Of a stretch of DNA of 43,007 nucleotides, positions 1-10,700 are shown in pieces. The stretch is taken from the NCBI GenBank assembly GCA_003615045.1, contig ML014257.1, forward strand, positions 1-43,007. The letters are read 5' to 3'. A model generated the notes under the pieces. It searched no databases and was not told the DNA's origin. It saw only the letters and a program-made list of their open reading frames with translations. The position numbers were made by a program, and so were the translations under genes. The DNA is from Caulochytrium protostelioides (Eukaryota > Chytridiomycota > Caulochytriomycetes > Caulochytriales > Caulochytriaceae). Within the stretch, counting starts at the first letter, position 1. Each line of letters opens with the position of its first letter.

Positions 1-1
1 G

Positions 2-850
2 CCGCCCGGCGCGGCCGCGCCGCGCCCTCGGCTCGCGCACGCTGCCGCTTCTGCCCAAGTCGGGAAGCTCGGCAGCGGCCCGGGCAGCAGTGCCGGGAGC
101 CCTAGCACCGGCTTCCTCGCGAGCAAGCTTGGGATGGGCAGCGGCAGCAGCGGCGGCGGCGGTGGCGGCGGCGGCGGTTCTGCCGCGGCCGGCACGACGG
201 CGCCCCACGCGTACGGCGGCCTCCTGAGCCGCCACAACGCCAGCACGATGCCTGGCGGCGCAAACGCGGCGCCGTCGCCGAGCCTCGACAAGAAGAAGCG
301 GCGGCCGCGCAAGAAGCCCACGCTGATCAAGAACCTGAACGCGGCGAACCTCAAGCAGCCGCGCGTCGTCGGCGCGATGAAGTATAACCCCGAGTCCCAG
401 ACATGGGAAGGCAACGACGAGGCGCTGCTGGCGTTCGACCGCGTGATCGGGACGGCGCCCGCGGTGCGGCCCGCGCTCATCAAGAACGTCGGTGGCGGGA
501 AGGCGGCGCTGCAAGTCGGCCAGATGGTCTTTGACCCCGTCTCGATGTGCTGGATCGGCAACGACGACGAGAAGGACATCTTTGCCGAGATGGAGGACCT
601 CGTGGCCGACTCGCCGAGCGCCGAGGCCCAGGACTCGCTCAACTCGGCCTTCGAGCTGCTGGCGAACGAGCGCGAAACGCTGTACGTGAGCGAAGCCGCC
701 CATAAGCTCTTTATCGGACGATGGTGCCCGTCCATCCTCAACGATGGCCGCCACAGCGGCTCGTCGGCGGCAGCGGCCGGACTTGGCAGCGGCAGCGGTC
801 TCGCCCGTGATACGTCGCGCGGCCATCTGTATGATATCCGGAGTCTCTAA
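2..850 (+). CDS. Byr4/Bfa1-like mitotic exit/septation regulator, C-terminal part (5' end outside window)
   Basis: The frame is open from base 2, 44 codons before the first in-window ATG at 134, so this is the 3' end of a longer gene cut by the window edge. In Byr4/Bfa1 the family protein is the scaffold partner of the Cdc16/Bub2 GAP that restrains the Spg1/Tem1 GTPase at the spindle pole body and so delays septation. The visible part has a Gly/Ser linker, a basic KKKRRPRKKP stretch, then two related modules. Module one has LIKNLN followed by MKYNPESQTWEGND. Module two has LIKNVG followed by MVFDPVSMCWIGNDDE and an acidic tail FAEMEDL. The MVFDP..MCW motif is what I recall for fungal Byr4/Bfa1 C-termini. 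The stop is TAA at 848-850. The assignment is from motif memory only and no alignment was run. Confidence 0.7.
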   Translation, partial: PPGAAAPRPRLAHAAASAQVGKLGSGPGSSAGSPSTGFLASKLGMGSGSSGGGGGGGGGSAAAGTTAPHAYGGLLSRHNASTMPGGANAAPSPSLDKKKRRPRKKPTLIKNLNAANLKQPRVVGAMKYNPESQTWEGNDEALLAFDRVIGTAPAVRPALIKNVGGGKAALQVGQMVFDPVSMCWIGNDDEKDIFAEMEDLVADSPSAEAQDSLNSAFELLANERETLYVSEAAHKLFIGRWCPSILNDGRHSGSSAAAAGLGSGSGLARDTSRGHLYDIRSL

Positions 851-1359
851 AAGTTCAACTAGTTTTCTCTTTGTGCGGTGAGCGATTGGCGACGCCGATC
901 GCTGTAACTCGTCGGCGTGGCGCCCGCAGGTTGGCGTTGGCTTGCGCGACGGGGCAGCGTGGGGGTGCTGCTGCGCACAAGAAAAACGGGAAGGCACATC
1001 CCTGACGCGGGCGGCGCAGGCACGCGCGCAGACAAGGCGCGTTCATGCGTGACGAGCTCCGACAGGATCGCCCCGTGGGGTGTTTCCACGAAGCAGACGC
1101 ATGAGCCCGTTCAGCGTCCATCGCAAGGCCACTCACGGGATCCCAGCCTACCTCACGTGGGCGAATCCATGACCGTCGCGTGGCGCATGCGCGAAACTCC
1201 GCTGGCCCATCCGTGGCACCCGTCGTGCGCCCGCCGATCCCTCGTCTGTTGTTGAGCCGCATCGCATCGCATCGCATCGCTCGCACGGCGATATCCCATG
1301 GACGCAGCATCGCTAGCGCCGCCGACGACGCCGTGCGGCTGACCGCTCTTCCAGCAGCC
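851..1359. other. Intergenic spacer between Byr4-like and NELF-C/D-like genes
   Basis: This GC-rich spacer should hold the terminator of the upstream gene and the promoter of the downstream gene. No TATA box stands out. The only clear structure is a pentanucleotide repeat at 1259-1278. The frame of the next gene stays open back to an ATG at 1180, so an upstream start or a 5' exon here cannot be excluded. Confidence 0.5.
1259..1278. repeat. (GCATC)4 pentanucleotide microsatellite
   Basis: Four perfect tandem copies of GCATC lie about 80 bp before the preferred start codon of the NELF-C/D-like gene. This is probably a simple 5'-leader repeat. Confidence 0.85.
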
Positions 1360-2712
1360 ATGGCGCCGATGGCAGCGCCCAATGTCGTGCTCCTCGCCGA
1401 CGTCCAGGACCAGGTCCGCGCGCTGTTGTCGGAGTTCCCGGAGCAGACGCAGGCCACGCTCGCGGCATGGAGCCACCGGCACTTCCGGGCGCTTTGCGCG
1501 TCCGAGATGCACTATACCCTGGTCCGCGCCGTGCTGCAGGAAGTGGCGCAGTCGCCGCCGCCGCCGGCACCACGGGCCACGCCGCTGCTAGGCCATGCGG
1601 CGGAGGCGCTCGTGGAGGAGCTGGATCGCTGGGTCGCGGCCAAGGGCGGCGCGATGCCGCGCCTTGCGGCCGCGCTGGCCGAGCACGGCGACGCCGTCTC
1701 GCCCGCCGTCCAAGCCGCGCTGCGGCGCCTGCAGCGCCCTCCGCCCGATCCCATCGATGCCGCGGATCTTTACCTCGTACACCGCACGTTTGTCGGGCCG
1801 CGCGGCGGCGAAGCGTTCGCCGACCGGCGGCCACTCCAGCACGCACCGTTCCTGCGCCACAGTCTGGCGCGGCTGTATGGTGTGCACGCGCAGCCGGGGC
1901 TGCCTGCAGCGCAGGCGGCGCAGCTGCAGGCCCTGGTGGCGACGGCCGTCAGTGTCGATGGCAGCAGCGCGGCGGCGGTCGCGGCGACGATGGACGCGAT
2001 GGACGCGGTGCGCCGCGCGGCGGAGCCCATCGACTCCTCGACGGCGCTCGAGGCGCAGTGGCACGCGCTGTTTGCGGCTGGCACCGCGCAGCCGGTCTGC
2101 GCGCACGTGCTCGCCCTCTACATTGGCCAGTGGCTCCAGAGCGCCGACTTGTATGCCTCGGAGTTGCTGATCACGGACCGGCCGACGCTGTTCATGCTGC
2201 TCGATGCCCTCGTCGCCACCATGCCCGAAGTCTCGCCGCTCGCGTTCGAGATGGCGGTCGCGAACCTGCAGCGCCGCACGTTCGATGTCGAGGAGATCAC
2301 CACAGAGCAGGTGATCGGCATCCGCAAGGCGTTCATCGCGCCGCTCGTCCATCTCTGCCACGTGGGTTACCTCCTGCCGATCATGGCCTTTTTCGCCGAC
2401 GGCTGGCGGGACCAGACCGTCGATCTGGATATGCTCATGCTGTTCTCGCAGCAGCTTCTGTCGAGTATCGAGCTGCCGCTGCCGCTGCGCGTGCTCGCGG
2501 CTTTCCAGCCGGTGCTGGCATGCATCGATCCCGACCTCATGTCGCCCGCGGGCCGCATCCTCGTGCGGTGCTGTCTCGCGTCGGCCGTCTTGCCGGCTGA
2601 CCCGGACCCGACCGAACCGGGTGTCCGGCCAGGGCATACCGAGGCCGTCTGGACGCGCGCCGACGGCGATGCGTTTATCCTCCTCAAAGAGCGTTTCAAC
2701 AGCGTTGGCTGA
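1360..2712 (+). CDS. NELF-C/D (TH1)-like subunit of the negative elongation factor
   Basis: NELF-C/D is a core subunit of the complex that holds RNA polymerase II at promoter-proximal pauses. The 450-residue product is colinear with what I recall of human NELF-C/D over its helical core. HAPFLRHSLARLYG matches the VPAFLDLFMQSLF region. TDRPTLFMLLDAL matches TDHTPVHLALLDEI. FIAPLVHLCHVGYLLPIMAF matches LLDRMVHLLSRGYVLPVVSY. The acidic/KERFNSVG C-terminus matches the CKSNFIMVN end. The human protein is about 590 residues; the missing portion is its N-terminal part, which precedes the NELF-A-binding core. I chose ATG 1360 because its context (GCAGCCATGG) is Kozak-like. An in-frame ATG at 1180 would add 60 Arg-rich, low-quality residues. 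The match rests on remembered sequence and has no search behind it. Confidence 0.65.
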   Translation: MAPMAAPNVVLLADVQDQVRALLSEFPEQTQATLAAWSHRHFRALCASEMHYTLVRAVLQEVAQSPPPPAPRATPLLGHAAEALVEELDRWVAAKGGAMPRLAAALAEHGDAVSPAVQAALRRLQRPPPDPIDAADLYLVHRTFVGPRGGEAFADRRPLQHAPFLRHSLARLYGVHAQPGLPAAQAAQLQALVATAVSVDGSSAAAVAATMDAMDAVRRAAEPIDSSTALEAQWHALFAAGTAQPVCAHVLALYIGQWLQSADLYASELLITDRPTLFMLLDALVATMPEVSPLAFEMAVANLQRRTFDVEEITTEQVIGIRKAFIAPLVHLCHVGYLLPIMAFFADGWRDQTVDLDMLMLFSQQLLSSIELPLPLRVLAAFQPVLACIDPDLMSPAGRILVRCCLASAVLPADPDPTEPGVRPGHTEAVWTRADGDAFILLKERFNSVG

Positions 2713-3249
2713 ATGTGACGCTCTTGATGTGGTGCAGCCACTACGTGTCCCCTGACGGCCACGCGTCGCTCTGGTGCGCTGTGATGGGTTTACGGTTGTC
2801 AATCAATGATATCAAACACTCGCATGGCTGGTATGCCATCGGCCTCCCCCACCTTGCCTCGCCAGGCATATCTTGTCATGATAGGCTTCGCCTGCACCAC
2901 CCTCATTCCGATCCCCACCGCTTCGGGGGCGGCGGAAGGCGAGCAGGCGGGCGCGTGAAGGCGGGCGCGACACGCGTGCTGCCCGAGGGGCCCTCTGCAT
3001 GTGTTACATGGCCCTGCAAACGGAGAATTAGGTGACACTCGTACTGGGCATCGATCACCGATCAGGGATGGCGATCACGGCGCTCAGAGGTACCATGGGT
3101 GAGCGTCCAAATGTACAAATTGAGAATCGTAAACGGTTAACAGAAAAGAAAAGAAAACGGCAAGAAAATGAGCAACAGAAAATGAAAAGGAAACGGCAGG
3201 ATCGACGGCGATGGCCATCAACGAAAGGAAAAGAAAGAGAGAAAAGGAT
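2713..3249. other. Convergent intergenic region with purine-rich tract
   Basis: This is the 3' space shared by the NELF-C/D-like gene (+) and the zinc-knuckle gene (-). The part from about 3117 to 3249 is strikingly A/G-rich on the + strand, so it is a T/C-rich tract in the 3' UTR of the minus-strand gene. No coding frame here is convincing. Confidence 0.55.
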
Positions 3250-5175
3250 CTACATAGCAAACTCTTGCGGACGCTTCTGCCGGGACGGGCAGGCATGGAT
3301 GGCATGGCCACGGCGGCGGCAGTACTTGCACACCGGCGGTTCGTTCGCGCTGTTTGGTGCGCTCGAGGCGTTCGAGACGCCCCCGTGGTCCATGAGCAGC
3401 TCGTGCCGCGCCACGCCTTTCGGGCACAGATGCACCCAGTGCCCGCCCATCCCGCACGTGCGGCACAGGTACTTCCGCGGCGGGACGGGCGGCATCGTCG
3501 GGAGCTTGAGTCCGGACGGCGTGACGCCCGCGCCGCCGTCCGTGCCGCCGCCGGCCGTCGGCATCGTCGGCCGGAACGGCAGCGGCTGGAACCCCTTGAG
3601 CACCGTCTCGCCGCGCTGCAGCGCCAGGCGGCGCGCCTCCTGCAGCTGGTGCTTGCGGTCCTTGAAGTAGATGCAGCGCTTCATCCAGTGGCCCGACGAA
3701 AAGCACAGGTTGCACACGTACCCGGGAGGCGGGGGCTTGCGGCCCGGCGGCTTCACGGCGGCGTCGCCGTCGGCATGGGCCCCATCGGCGGCAGATGACG
3801 ACGGCGGCGGCGGGGAGGCGGAGGCGGCGCCGCCGTGCCCAGCCGCCGGCGCCGCCGTACCCGCCGACGCGGAGCTGTCGGCGAGCTGGCCGACGAGCGA
3901 CAGATCGAGTACCGGCACCGACCCCAGCAGCCCATCTTCCTTGGCGCCCCGCGGCGGCGGCGCCGCCGGCGTGCCGGACGGCCAGCTGCTCTCGTAGGTG
4001 AGCTCGGCGGGCAGATCGCCGGGCGCGTCCGGCAGCCCGTCAAAGAGGTCGCGCACGGTCGCGGTGACGGCGCGCTCCAGCTCGATCCACGCGGGCTCGT
4101 CGACGACCGCGAGCACGGCGGGGTTCGCGGGGCGTTCGCTCGCTGGCGCGCGCTGGGACGCGCCGCCGCCGTGGGCGGAGCCGCGGGCCGGCTCGTAGGC
4201 ACCGGTGGCGGCAGCCTGCGGCAGATACGCGCCGGAGTGATCCGTGCGCGGCGGCGCTGCCGCCGCGAGCACGGGGCTCGCCCAGATGCCCGAGGTGCTG
4301 CTGAGGCTGCCGCCCCAGCGGTAGCTGGAGCGGCGGGCCATGCCCGAGAGAAAGCGGTCCGAAAAGTAACTCCCGCCCGAGGAGGCGGTCTCGCCCTCGA
4401 AGAGGACGGGCAGGCTGGCGGCCGGCGAGGGCGCGGCCGGGATGTCGATGGGCCGCGTGTGCATGGCGTACGCCGGCAGGGGCGGCCCGTGCGCGTACGG
4501 CGCCGCGGCCCGCGTCGATGGCAGCGGCGCCGACGGCAGGCCGCTCAGCGCGTCCGCGTACCCGACATGGATGGCGATGCCCGGCGGCGGCGCGGAGCGC
4601 AGGGTCGCATACGCCGCCGTGTCCGAGACGTGGCGCTGCGGCGCCCGCGGCCGGCCGGCCTGCATCAGGTCCTCGCGCCACGACGGCGCCTCGCTCAGCG
4701 CGACTTCCCCGGGATGGGCCAGACCGTGCGGCGGCGACGTGCGCCGGGCCGCCATCGGTTGCGGCGGCAGCTGGGGCTGCGGCTGCGGCGAGTAGCCCCG
4801 CCAGGCGCGGCCGCCCTGGGCAGCGGCATCATCGTGGTGGACCATGGGAGACGCGGCGGGCGTTGCGTCGAACGAGGGATACCGCGGCGGACTCGGCACC
4901 GGCGGCCCGTACGCAGCGTCGCGGCGGTCGTCCTGCCGCTCGTAGCCGTCGTACCCGGCGTGGAGGGGCGGCGGGGCGAGCGGCGGCGGCGGCGGCGGCG
5001 GCCCGCGGGCGGCGGCGGCGGCGTAGGCGATGTACGCGGCGGCATGCCCGTGCGCAGCGCTGGCGGGCGGCCGTCGGGCCGCCTCGAAGTCGTCATGCGG
5101 CCGATCGGGCGGCGCGGCGGCCGCGGGCGCCCATGACGACCAGATCGACGGGTGGGTGGGGAAGGACGGCGCCAT
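3250..5175 (-). CDS. Protein with three C-terminal CCHC zinc knuckles and a long Pro/Ala-rich N-terminus
   Basis: The product is 641 residues from the preferred ATG at 5175 (context GGCGCCATGG). The frame runs open to an ATG at 5463, which would add 96 residues of Arg/Pro-rich sequence. Residues 1 to about 480 are low-complexity (Pro, Ala, Ser, Gly). Three CX2CX4HX4C knuckles follow at about 488-501 (CNLCFSSGHWMKRC), 571-584 (CRTCGMGGHWVHLC) and 616-629 (CKYCRRRGHAIHAC). The first is followed by a basic helix-like segment. Such knuckles bind single-stranded RNA or DNA in splicing, polyadenylation and RNA-surveillance proteins. The spacing and the disordered N-terminus fit a host nucleic-acid-binding protein. 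No capsid, protease or polymerase domain is present, so a retroelement gag is unlikely. I do not recognise a specific orthologue. Confidence 0.75.
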   Translation of the reverse strand: MAPSFPTHPSIWSSWAPAAAAPPDRPHDDFEAARRPPASAAHGHAAAYIAYAAAAARGPPPPPPPLAPPPLHAGYDGYERQDDRRDAAYGPPVPSPPRYPSFDATPAASPMVHHDDAAAQGGRAWRGYSPQPQPQLPPQPMAARRTSPPHGLAHPGEVALSEAPSWREDLMQAGRPRAPQRHVSDTAAYATLRSAPPPGIAIHVGYADALSGLPSAPLPSTRAAAPYAHGPPLPAYAMHTRPIDIPAAPSPAASLPVLFEGETASSGGSYFSDRFLSGMARRSSYRWGGSLSSTSGIWASPVLAAAAPPRTDHSGAYLPQAAATGAYEPARGSAHGGGASQRAPASERPANPAVLAVVDEPAWIELERAVTATVRDLFDGLPDAPGDLPAELTYESSWPSGTPAAPPPRGAKEDGLLGSVPVLDLSLVGQLADSSASAGTAAPAAGHGGAASASPPPPSSSAADGAHADGDAAVKPPGRKPPPPGYVCNLCFSSGHWMKRCIYFKDRKHQLQEARRLALQRGETVLKGFQPLPFRPTMPTAGGGTDGGAGVTPSGLKLPTMPPVPPRKYLCRTCGMGGHWVHLCPKGVARHELLMDHGGVSNASSAPNSANEPPVCKYCRRRGHAIHACPSRQKRPQEFAM

Positions 5176-7725
5176 GGCGCCGCCGTGGGCGTGTCGGCCG
5201 GCGCGGGGCGGCCGGCGTGCGCCTCTCGAACGCGGTCGGCAGCGCGGCCGCGGGCGGTGGCGGGGGTCGGCGCCGAGGGAGGCCAGCACAGCGATGCGGC
5301 AAGGCGCCGCGTGGCCGGGGAGGACGGCGCCCGACGGCGGCAAGGGCGGAGCGCAGACCACCGACGCGGTTAGCGCATACTCGTCCTTCACGGGCGATGG
5401 TCCACGGGTACGGAGCGTCGATCGAAGGTGATGTGGCGCGTCGGAAGTCGGCAGTTGCCACACGGGTGCAGGTGGGGCCAGCCAATCAGAACCAGGGAGG
5501 GATGGACGGCAACATGCGTCATGAGGTCATAGAGAGAAACGAGTCGAACGAAGGACGCCGAAGGCCGGGTGCTCGCGCCTGCCTGCCTGCCGCAACCCCC
5601 TGCTCGCTGGGACCTGAGGACCTGAGCCGACGACCACGATGGGGGATGCCGTAGGTATGCTGGGCAAGACGATGCCACAGGGACATTTCCACCCCGTCTC
5701 CCCCACCGCGGCTGTATTTATGAAGGACGAGCTCGCGCCGCGAGGGCGGCATCCGCTCACGCCTCGGGTCCATGGGCCATCGGCCCCTCCGCCTGGTGCG
5801 CGCGAGGCGGCCGCCTGAGGAGTGTGAGTGCCCGTGCGTGGGTGCTGGGTGCCACCGGCACGGCGAGCCAGCAGGGGCAGACGCTGCGGGAGGCGAGGCT
5901 GCGGGATGCGGAGGTGGACGCCGCGGGGAGCCTTTGCGATCGCAGCGATGGCCGCTGCGGGTTCCACCAAGGTGGCATCGCCCTTGCGGCACGCGGCACG
6001 CGACACCGGCCGCTGTGCGACGGCTGCGCGCCGAGGCTCGCGCGGCGGTCGACCGGCGGACGCCGCCCTGGACGGCGTTCATCCGCACGGGGGCTGCCGC
6101 GTTTCCTCAGGCGCCGCCGGCCGCGGGCTGCCGCGGGGGTGGCCTTTGTGCCTCCGTTTCATCCTCCGCACGCGGTCCTGTGCGACACGGCGCGCGCATC
6201 CTCGCCCCGTGTGGGCGCCGCCGCCGTGCCGTCCATGACAGGCCTCCGCATCCGTATCGGCCACGCCATACGTCGGGAGCGGGGCGATCTGCCGGTCCGG
6301 TGCCGCCCCTGCTTTCTTCCGGCGGCCGCTGCGGCTGCTGCCCCGGTCGCCGTGCGCCGACGGCGCCCTCCATCGTCATGGGTGCGCCGCCGCGTCCACG
6401 CGTCCACGCGTCCGTCCCGATGGCCATGCGGACCACGACGAACAACGACCTCGACCGTGATACCACACGTCCCCGCGGGCGGGCGATCGGCGTCGTCACG
6501 ATGGGCCTCGTCCTCGGCCGCTTCCAGGGGCGACACAGCTCGGCCGGCGGGCGGACATCACGGAGGAGGCGCCACGGCGGGGCGCGACGGCAGCCAGCAT
6601 CCCGCCGCGTTCAACATGGGTCCTCCAGGCACCAACAGCCGAGCCTCCGGCTTCCGGCGACCGAGGGCGACGGCGGCGACGGGCGGCGGCGGCGATCCCG
6701 CGACCGCGGTCCGTCGCACGCCGCGCAGACGGCGGGCACTGCCGGAGCCGTCGTGGTGCGTCCGAGGAGCCCGAAAAGGGGCAAGAAGAAGCCCGCCGCC
6801 TGCTCGTGCCCACCCACCAGGTCGCGTGCCCCTACTGCGGCGGGCCCTCATGCCTCCCTCCTTCCCCCCGCAGCGCGGCCGGCGTGCGCCTCGCCATGGG
6901 CTCGGGCCAGCTCGGGCGGCCGCACGACGGCGAGGCGAGGCCGCGTGGCCCCCTTGGGTGCCCCTGCTCCGTCCGTGCCCATCAGCCGAGCCGCGAGGGG
7001 GCTGGACGGCGGCGACCGGACGTCGTGTTGGGTTGGGTCGGCTGCCGCATCCGCCCGCGCGTCCGCCTGAGCATGCTGCCGTCGTCGCAGCCGCAGCCCC
7101 GGCAGCGTCGCAGAACGATGAAGCATCCGCCGGCGCGGTGGGGAGCGTTTCGTAGCAACGACCGTGTCACGCGTGAGCCGCCGATCACGAGGCAATAGCA
7201 GCAATAGCAGCAATAGCAGCAGCAGCAGCAGCAGCACCAGCACCAGCACCAGCACCAGCAACCGCCGCCGCCGCAGACGCGTGATGACGCGCGCAGAAGG
7301 AGCGTGCAGCCACGCCACACCGCCGCCGCGGCGCGCGCATGTTCGGCGATCGCCGCCCTTTCCTTCCGCTGGGCCCAGCTTCCGCCGTCGCGGGCCGGGG
7401 CGGGCGCCCGCCAGCCAGTCGGACCTTTATTTTTCCGGCGCGTTCCGGCGTCTCCGCGGCGTCGTACCAGGGATACACAAGCCATGCGCCCAGCCATCCG
7501 GCGTCGTCTCCGCTCCACTCGGGGAAGGCGACAGGGCAGAGTCATCCATCATCACCACACTCTGTTTATTTACAACGACATCACACGAGGATGGCCACGG
7601 ACCAGGGAGATTCGAGATCGGCAGGGACCATACCGCAGAGACTACGCAGACCGGCGGATGGGCCGTGCGCGTACGGAAGCTGGCCCGTCAGCAACGGCCG
7701 CCAGAGGGGCAACCCCCACGCATGC
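5176..7725. other. 2.5-kb GC-rich region without a supportable gene
   Basis: This lies between the start of the zinc-knuckle gene and the end of talin. It is open in several overlapping frames up to about 440 codons on both strands. The translations are Arg/Pro/Ala-rich with no recognisable domain, and third-position preference is not consistent along any one frame. It probably includes the promoter of the zinc-knuckle gene and the 3' UTR of talin. A multi-exon gene cannot be ruled out. The only clear element is the triplet repeat at 7192-7261. Confidence 0.4.
7192..7261. repeat. Mixed trinucleotide repeat (GCA/ATA, CAG, CACCAG)
   Basis: An imperfect microsatellite of about 70 bp. It runs from GCAATA units into a pure CAG run and then alternating ACC/AGC units. 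It is probably in the 3' flank of the talin gene. Opposite-strand frames read poly-Leu here, which explains some spurious open frames. Confidence 0.85.
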
Positions 7726-10700
7726 TTAGTGGGCAGGACGGGCGCCTGCGGCGTTGCCTGCGGGATGGGCCACGGCCGGGCTCGGCGTCGCCGCCGTGGT
7801 GGCAGCGGACCCCGCGGACTCGTACTTGCCCTTGCGCAACGCGGAGAGCTTGGTGCGCGCCTTCTCGAGCTCGCGCTCCATCTTGAGGACCGACATGGCG
7901 GCCTCCATCTCCGCGACGCGCGTGTTGGCGAGGCCCTTGGGCTTCGCGACGGTCGTCACGATGCCGGCGTCCTCGAAGGCCATGTTCTCCTCGGCGGCCT
8001 TAACGAGCTGGTCGGTGGCGGACTGGACGGCCTTGCCCGCGGCGTTGAGGCGGATCTGGGACGCACTGCTCGGGTCCGAGCGGACCATCGCCGCCGTGAG
8101 CAGCTGCATCGTCGAGGCGTTGACGCTCTTGGCGGCGACAATGACGCGCTCGCGCTGCACGTTGCCCTTGATGGCCTGGTTCGCGGCATCGCAGAGGTCC
8201 GACGTCGCCGCAGCGACCATCTTGGCAGCCGAGACGAGGCCGTCGGACCAGGTGCCGTCCGAGAAGTACATCTGGGTCTCCTTCGGCCCGGTACGGCCCT
8301 TCGCGACGATCTCGCGCTGCGTGCCCGTCGCCGAGCGCACGAGCGCCGCGGTCGCGTTTGCGATGCCCTTCGCGGCGGCGAGGATCTGGCCCTCGAAGTT
8401 GAGGCTCTCGTCGGCCTGGACCTTCTCTTCGGGCACGAGCGACGCCAGCTTGCGCGCCGCAGCCTCGATGGACACCGCGGCCGCCAGCAGCTCGCGCTCG
8501 GCAATGACGTTCGGATCGCTGCTGTCAATATAGCCCGTGGGCACGAGGCTGCTGGCGGCATTCACCACCTCGTTGACGGCCACCGTCAGCCCCTTGGCGG
8601 CGGTCTGGATCTGCGCCTTGACCGCCGGCGTGTTCGTCTGCTGCCCGGCGCGCACCTTGTCCAGCAGGTCCTTGATTGCTTGGCCGACGCCCATGACCGC
8701 GTTCGACATGGCCGCCTTGCTCTCGGCGGGCGCTTGGTCCGTGCTTGCCTTGCCGGCGCGCGCAAGGTCGAAGAGCTGCTTCTTGATGGCGTTGCACGCC
8801 GCGATAAAGTCGTCTTGCTTGTGCGCCGCAACGAGCAGGTTCGCGGCCGAGGACGCGAGCTGCTTGGCGAGCCCTGTGACCTCGTCCGGCAAGGCGGTCC
8901 CCTGGGCCGGCGCGTCGCTGGTCATCGAGGCGAGCGCCTCGTCGATGCCGGCCTTAGCGCCCTCGGCCGCGCGGATCCCGCGCGACGACTCGTCGCCCAG
9001 GATGCGCGTCACGCTGACCAGCTCGCCGATCGCGGTGAAGTTGTTGCGCACCGCGTCGCTGAGCTCGTTCATCACCGGATCGTCGGCAGGCCGCCCGTTC
9101 GCCTTGATCGCGCCCGCGATGAGCTTGGCCATCGTCTCGGTCACGGACTGCGTCGCCTGCAGCAGCTGGATCTGCATGTTCTTATCGGCCGACGTGATCG
9201 AGATGGCGCCGTGGCGAGCTTCGGTGCGCAGCGCCTCCAGCGCCCGCAGGCTGTTCGCGGCCGCGCCGGCGAGCGCGTCCTGCGAGCCCGTGATCGCCGT
9301 GATAAACGACTTCGTCGTCTCCGTGACGGCCTTCGTCGCGGCCAGGAGGTTGTCCTTGTGCCGCGTGAAGTTGTCGCGCGCATCGAGCGGGTCGAGCTGG
9401 CCGGCGGTCGCAAAAATGAACGAGCTCTCGATCTCGGAGCCGATGTCGCGGACCCGCTCGAGGATGTTTTCGCAGACGAGCAGGCCCTTGTTGCCTTCCT
9501 TGGCGGCTGCGATGAGGTGCACGATGGCCGACGAGACGTCGCGGGCCGCCTGGTTCAGCTTACCGCGGCTCAACGCATCGGCCGCCGAGCGGCCGCTCGC
9601 GAGGCGCATCGCCTCGACGAGTTTGATCTGGTTCGCACACATGTTGCGCGCGGCTTCCTTGAGGCTCGTGCTGACGGCAATGTCCTCGGTCGCGCCGGAG
9701 CCCTTCTCGCTCGTCTGGAACAGGTGCTCCACGAGGCCGTTGAGCTTGCCGGTCATTGCGCGGAACTGCGCCGGTGTCTTGGTCTTGCTGATGACCTCGG
9801 TCACGGCCTCGAGCGCCGCTTTGCCCTGCACCTCGACTGCGATCGCGTGGGTTGAGTACGGGTCGCTCTTGCCCTGCTCGGCCAGCTGCGCGCTCGCCTC
9901 CTCGCCGAGGTTCATCAAGTTCTCCATGTGCTCGACGCCCTTGGCAAAGTCGCCCGAGTCGTCCCGGGAGCCTTCGAGCAGCGTGATCATCTTGCCGATG
10001 CTCTCCTTGAGCTGGGCGCGCTCGCCCATCACGTTCTTGACGGCGCCCTCGTTGGCCTGCGAGCCGCCCATCGTCTTGGCGAGCGTCAGCATGTTCACGA
10101 CACTCTGGCCCATCTTTTCGAGGTCCTGGAGCATCGCGAGCTGCGCGTCCATGTCCGGCAGATTCGACGCCACAGCCGTCGTTTGCTGTGCTACCTTGCT
10201 GAAGTTGACCGGCAGCTCGCCCACGGCGACGGCGAGCTGGCCAGCGTTCTCCTTGGCGGCCTTCACGACGACATCGATGAGCGACGCAAGGACCCGCAGT
10301 GAATCGACGACATGCATCTTGTCCACGTGGTCCTGCGGCTCGAGGTTGTTCACCGACGACTCGAGCACCGCCGCCGAGACCGTGCCCGTGCACTCCTGCA
10401 GCTTCGCAATGGCGTCGGCGCACTCCTGCTGGCCCGGGGCCGACTTGGTCACGACGATGTTGGTGTGCTGCAGCGCTTCGCTCAGCGAGCGCACGGTGGC
10501 CTGCAGCAGCTTCTGCATATCGTCCTCCTTCGGGCTGGCGCACACCATCTTGATGCTCTGCACCGTCTCCTGCGCGGCCTGGAGCAGGGTGCGGTTCGCG
10601 TCCAGCAGGGGTTTCTGCGCGAGCGCGGCGTTTGCCGACATCTTGGCGTCGGTGCCCGCAAAAGCTGACGACGACGCGAACTGCGCGAGCTTGTCGACGA

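Noticed and set aside
3250-5175. Retroelement gag origin for the zinc-knuckle protein
   Set aside because: Three spaced knuckles with a long disordered N-terminus, no adjoining pol domains and no terminal repeats; it sits among host genes in GC-rich DNA.
5772-7155. Two overlapping plus-strand frames of about 430-440 codons
   Set aside because: Arg/Pro-rich translations without domains, mutually overlapping, one starting with a non-ATG codon, and no steady third-base preference.
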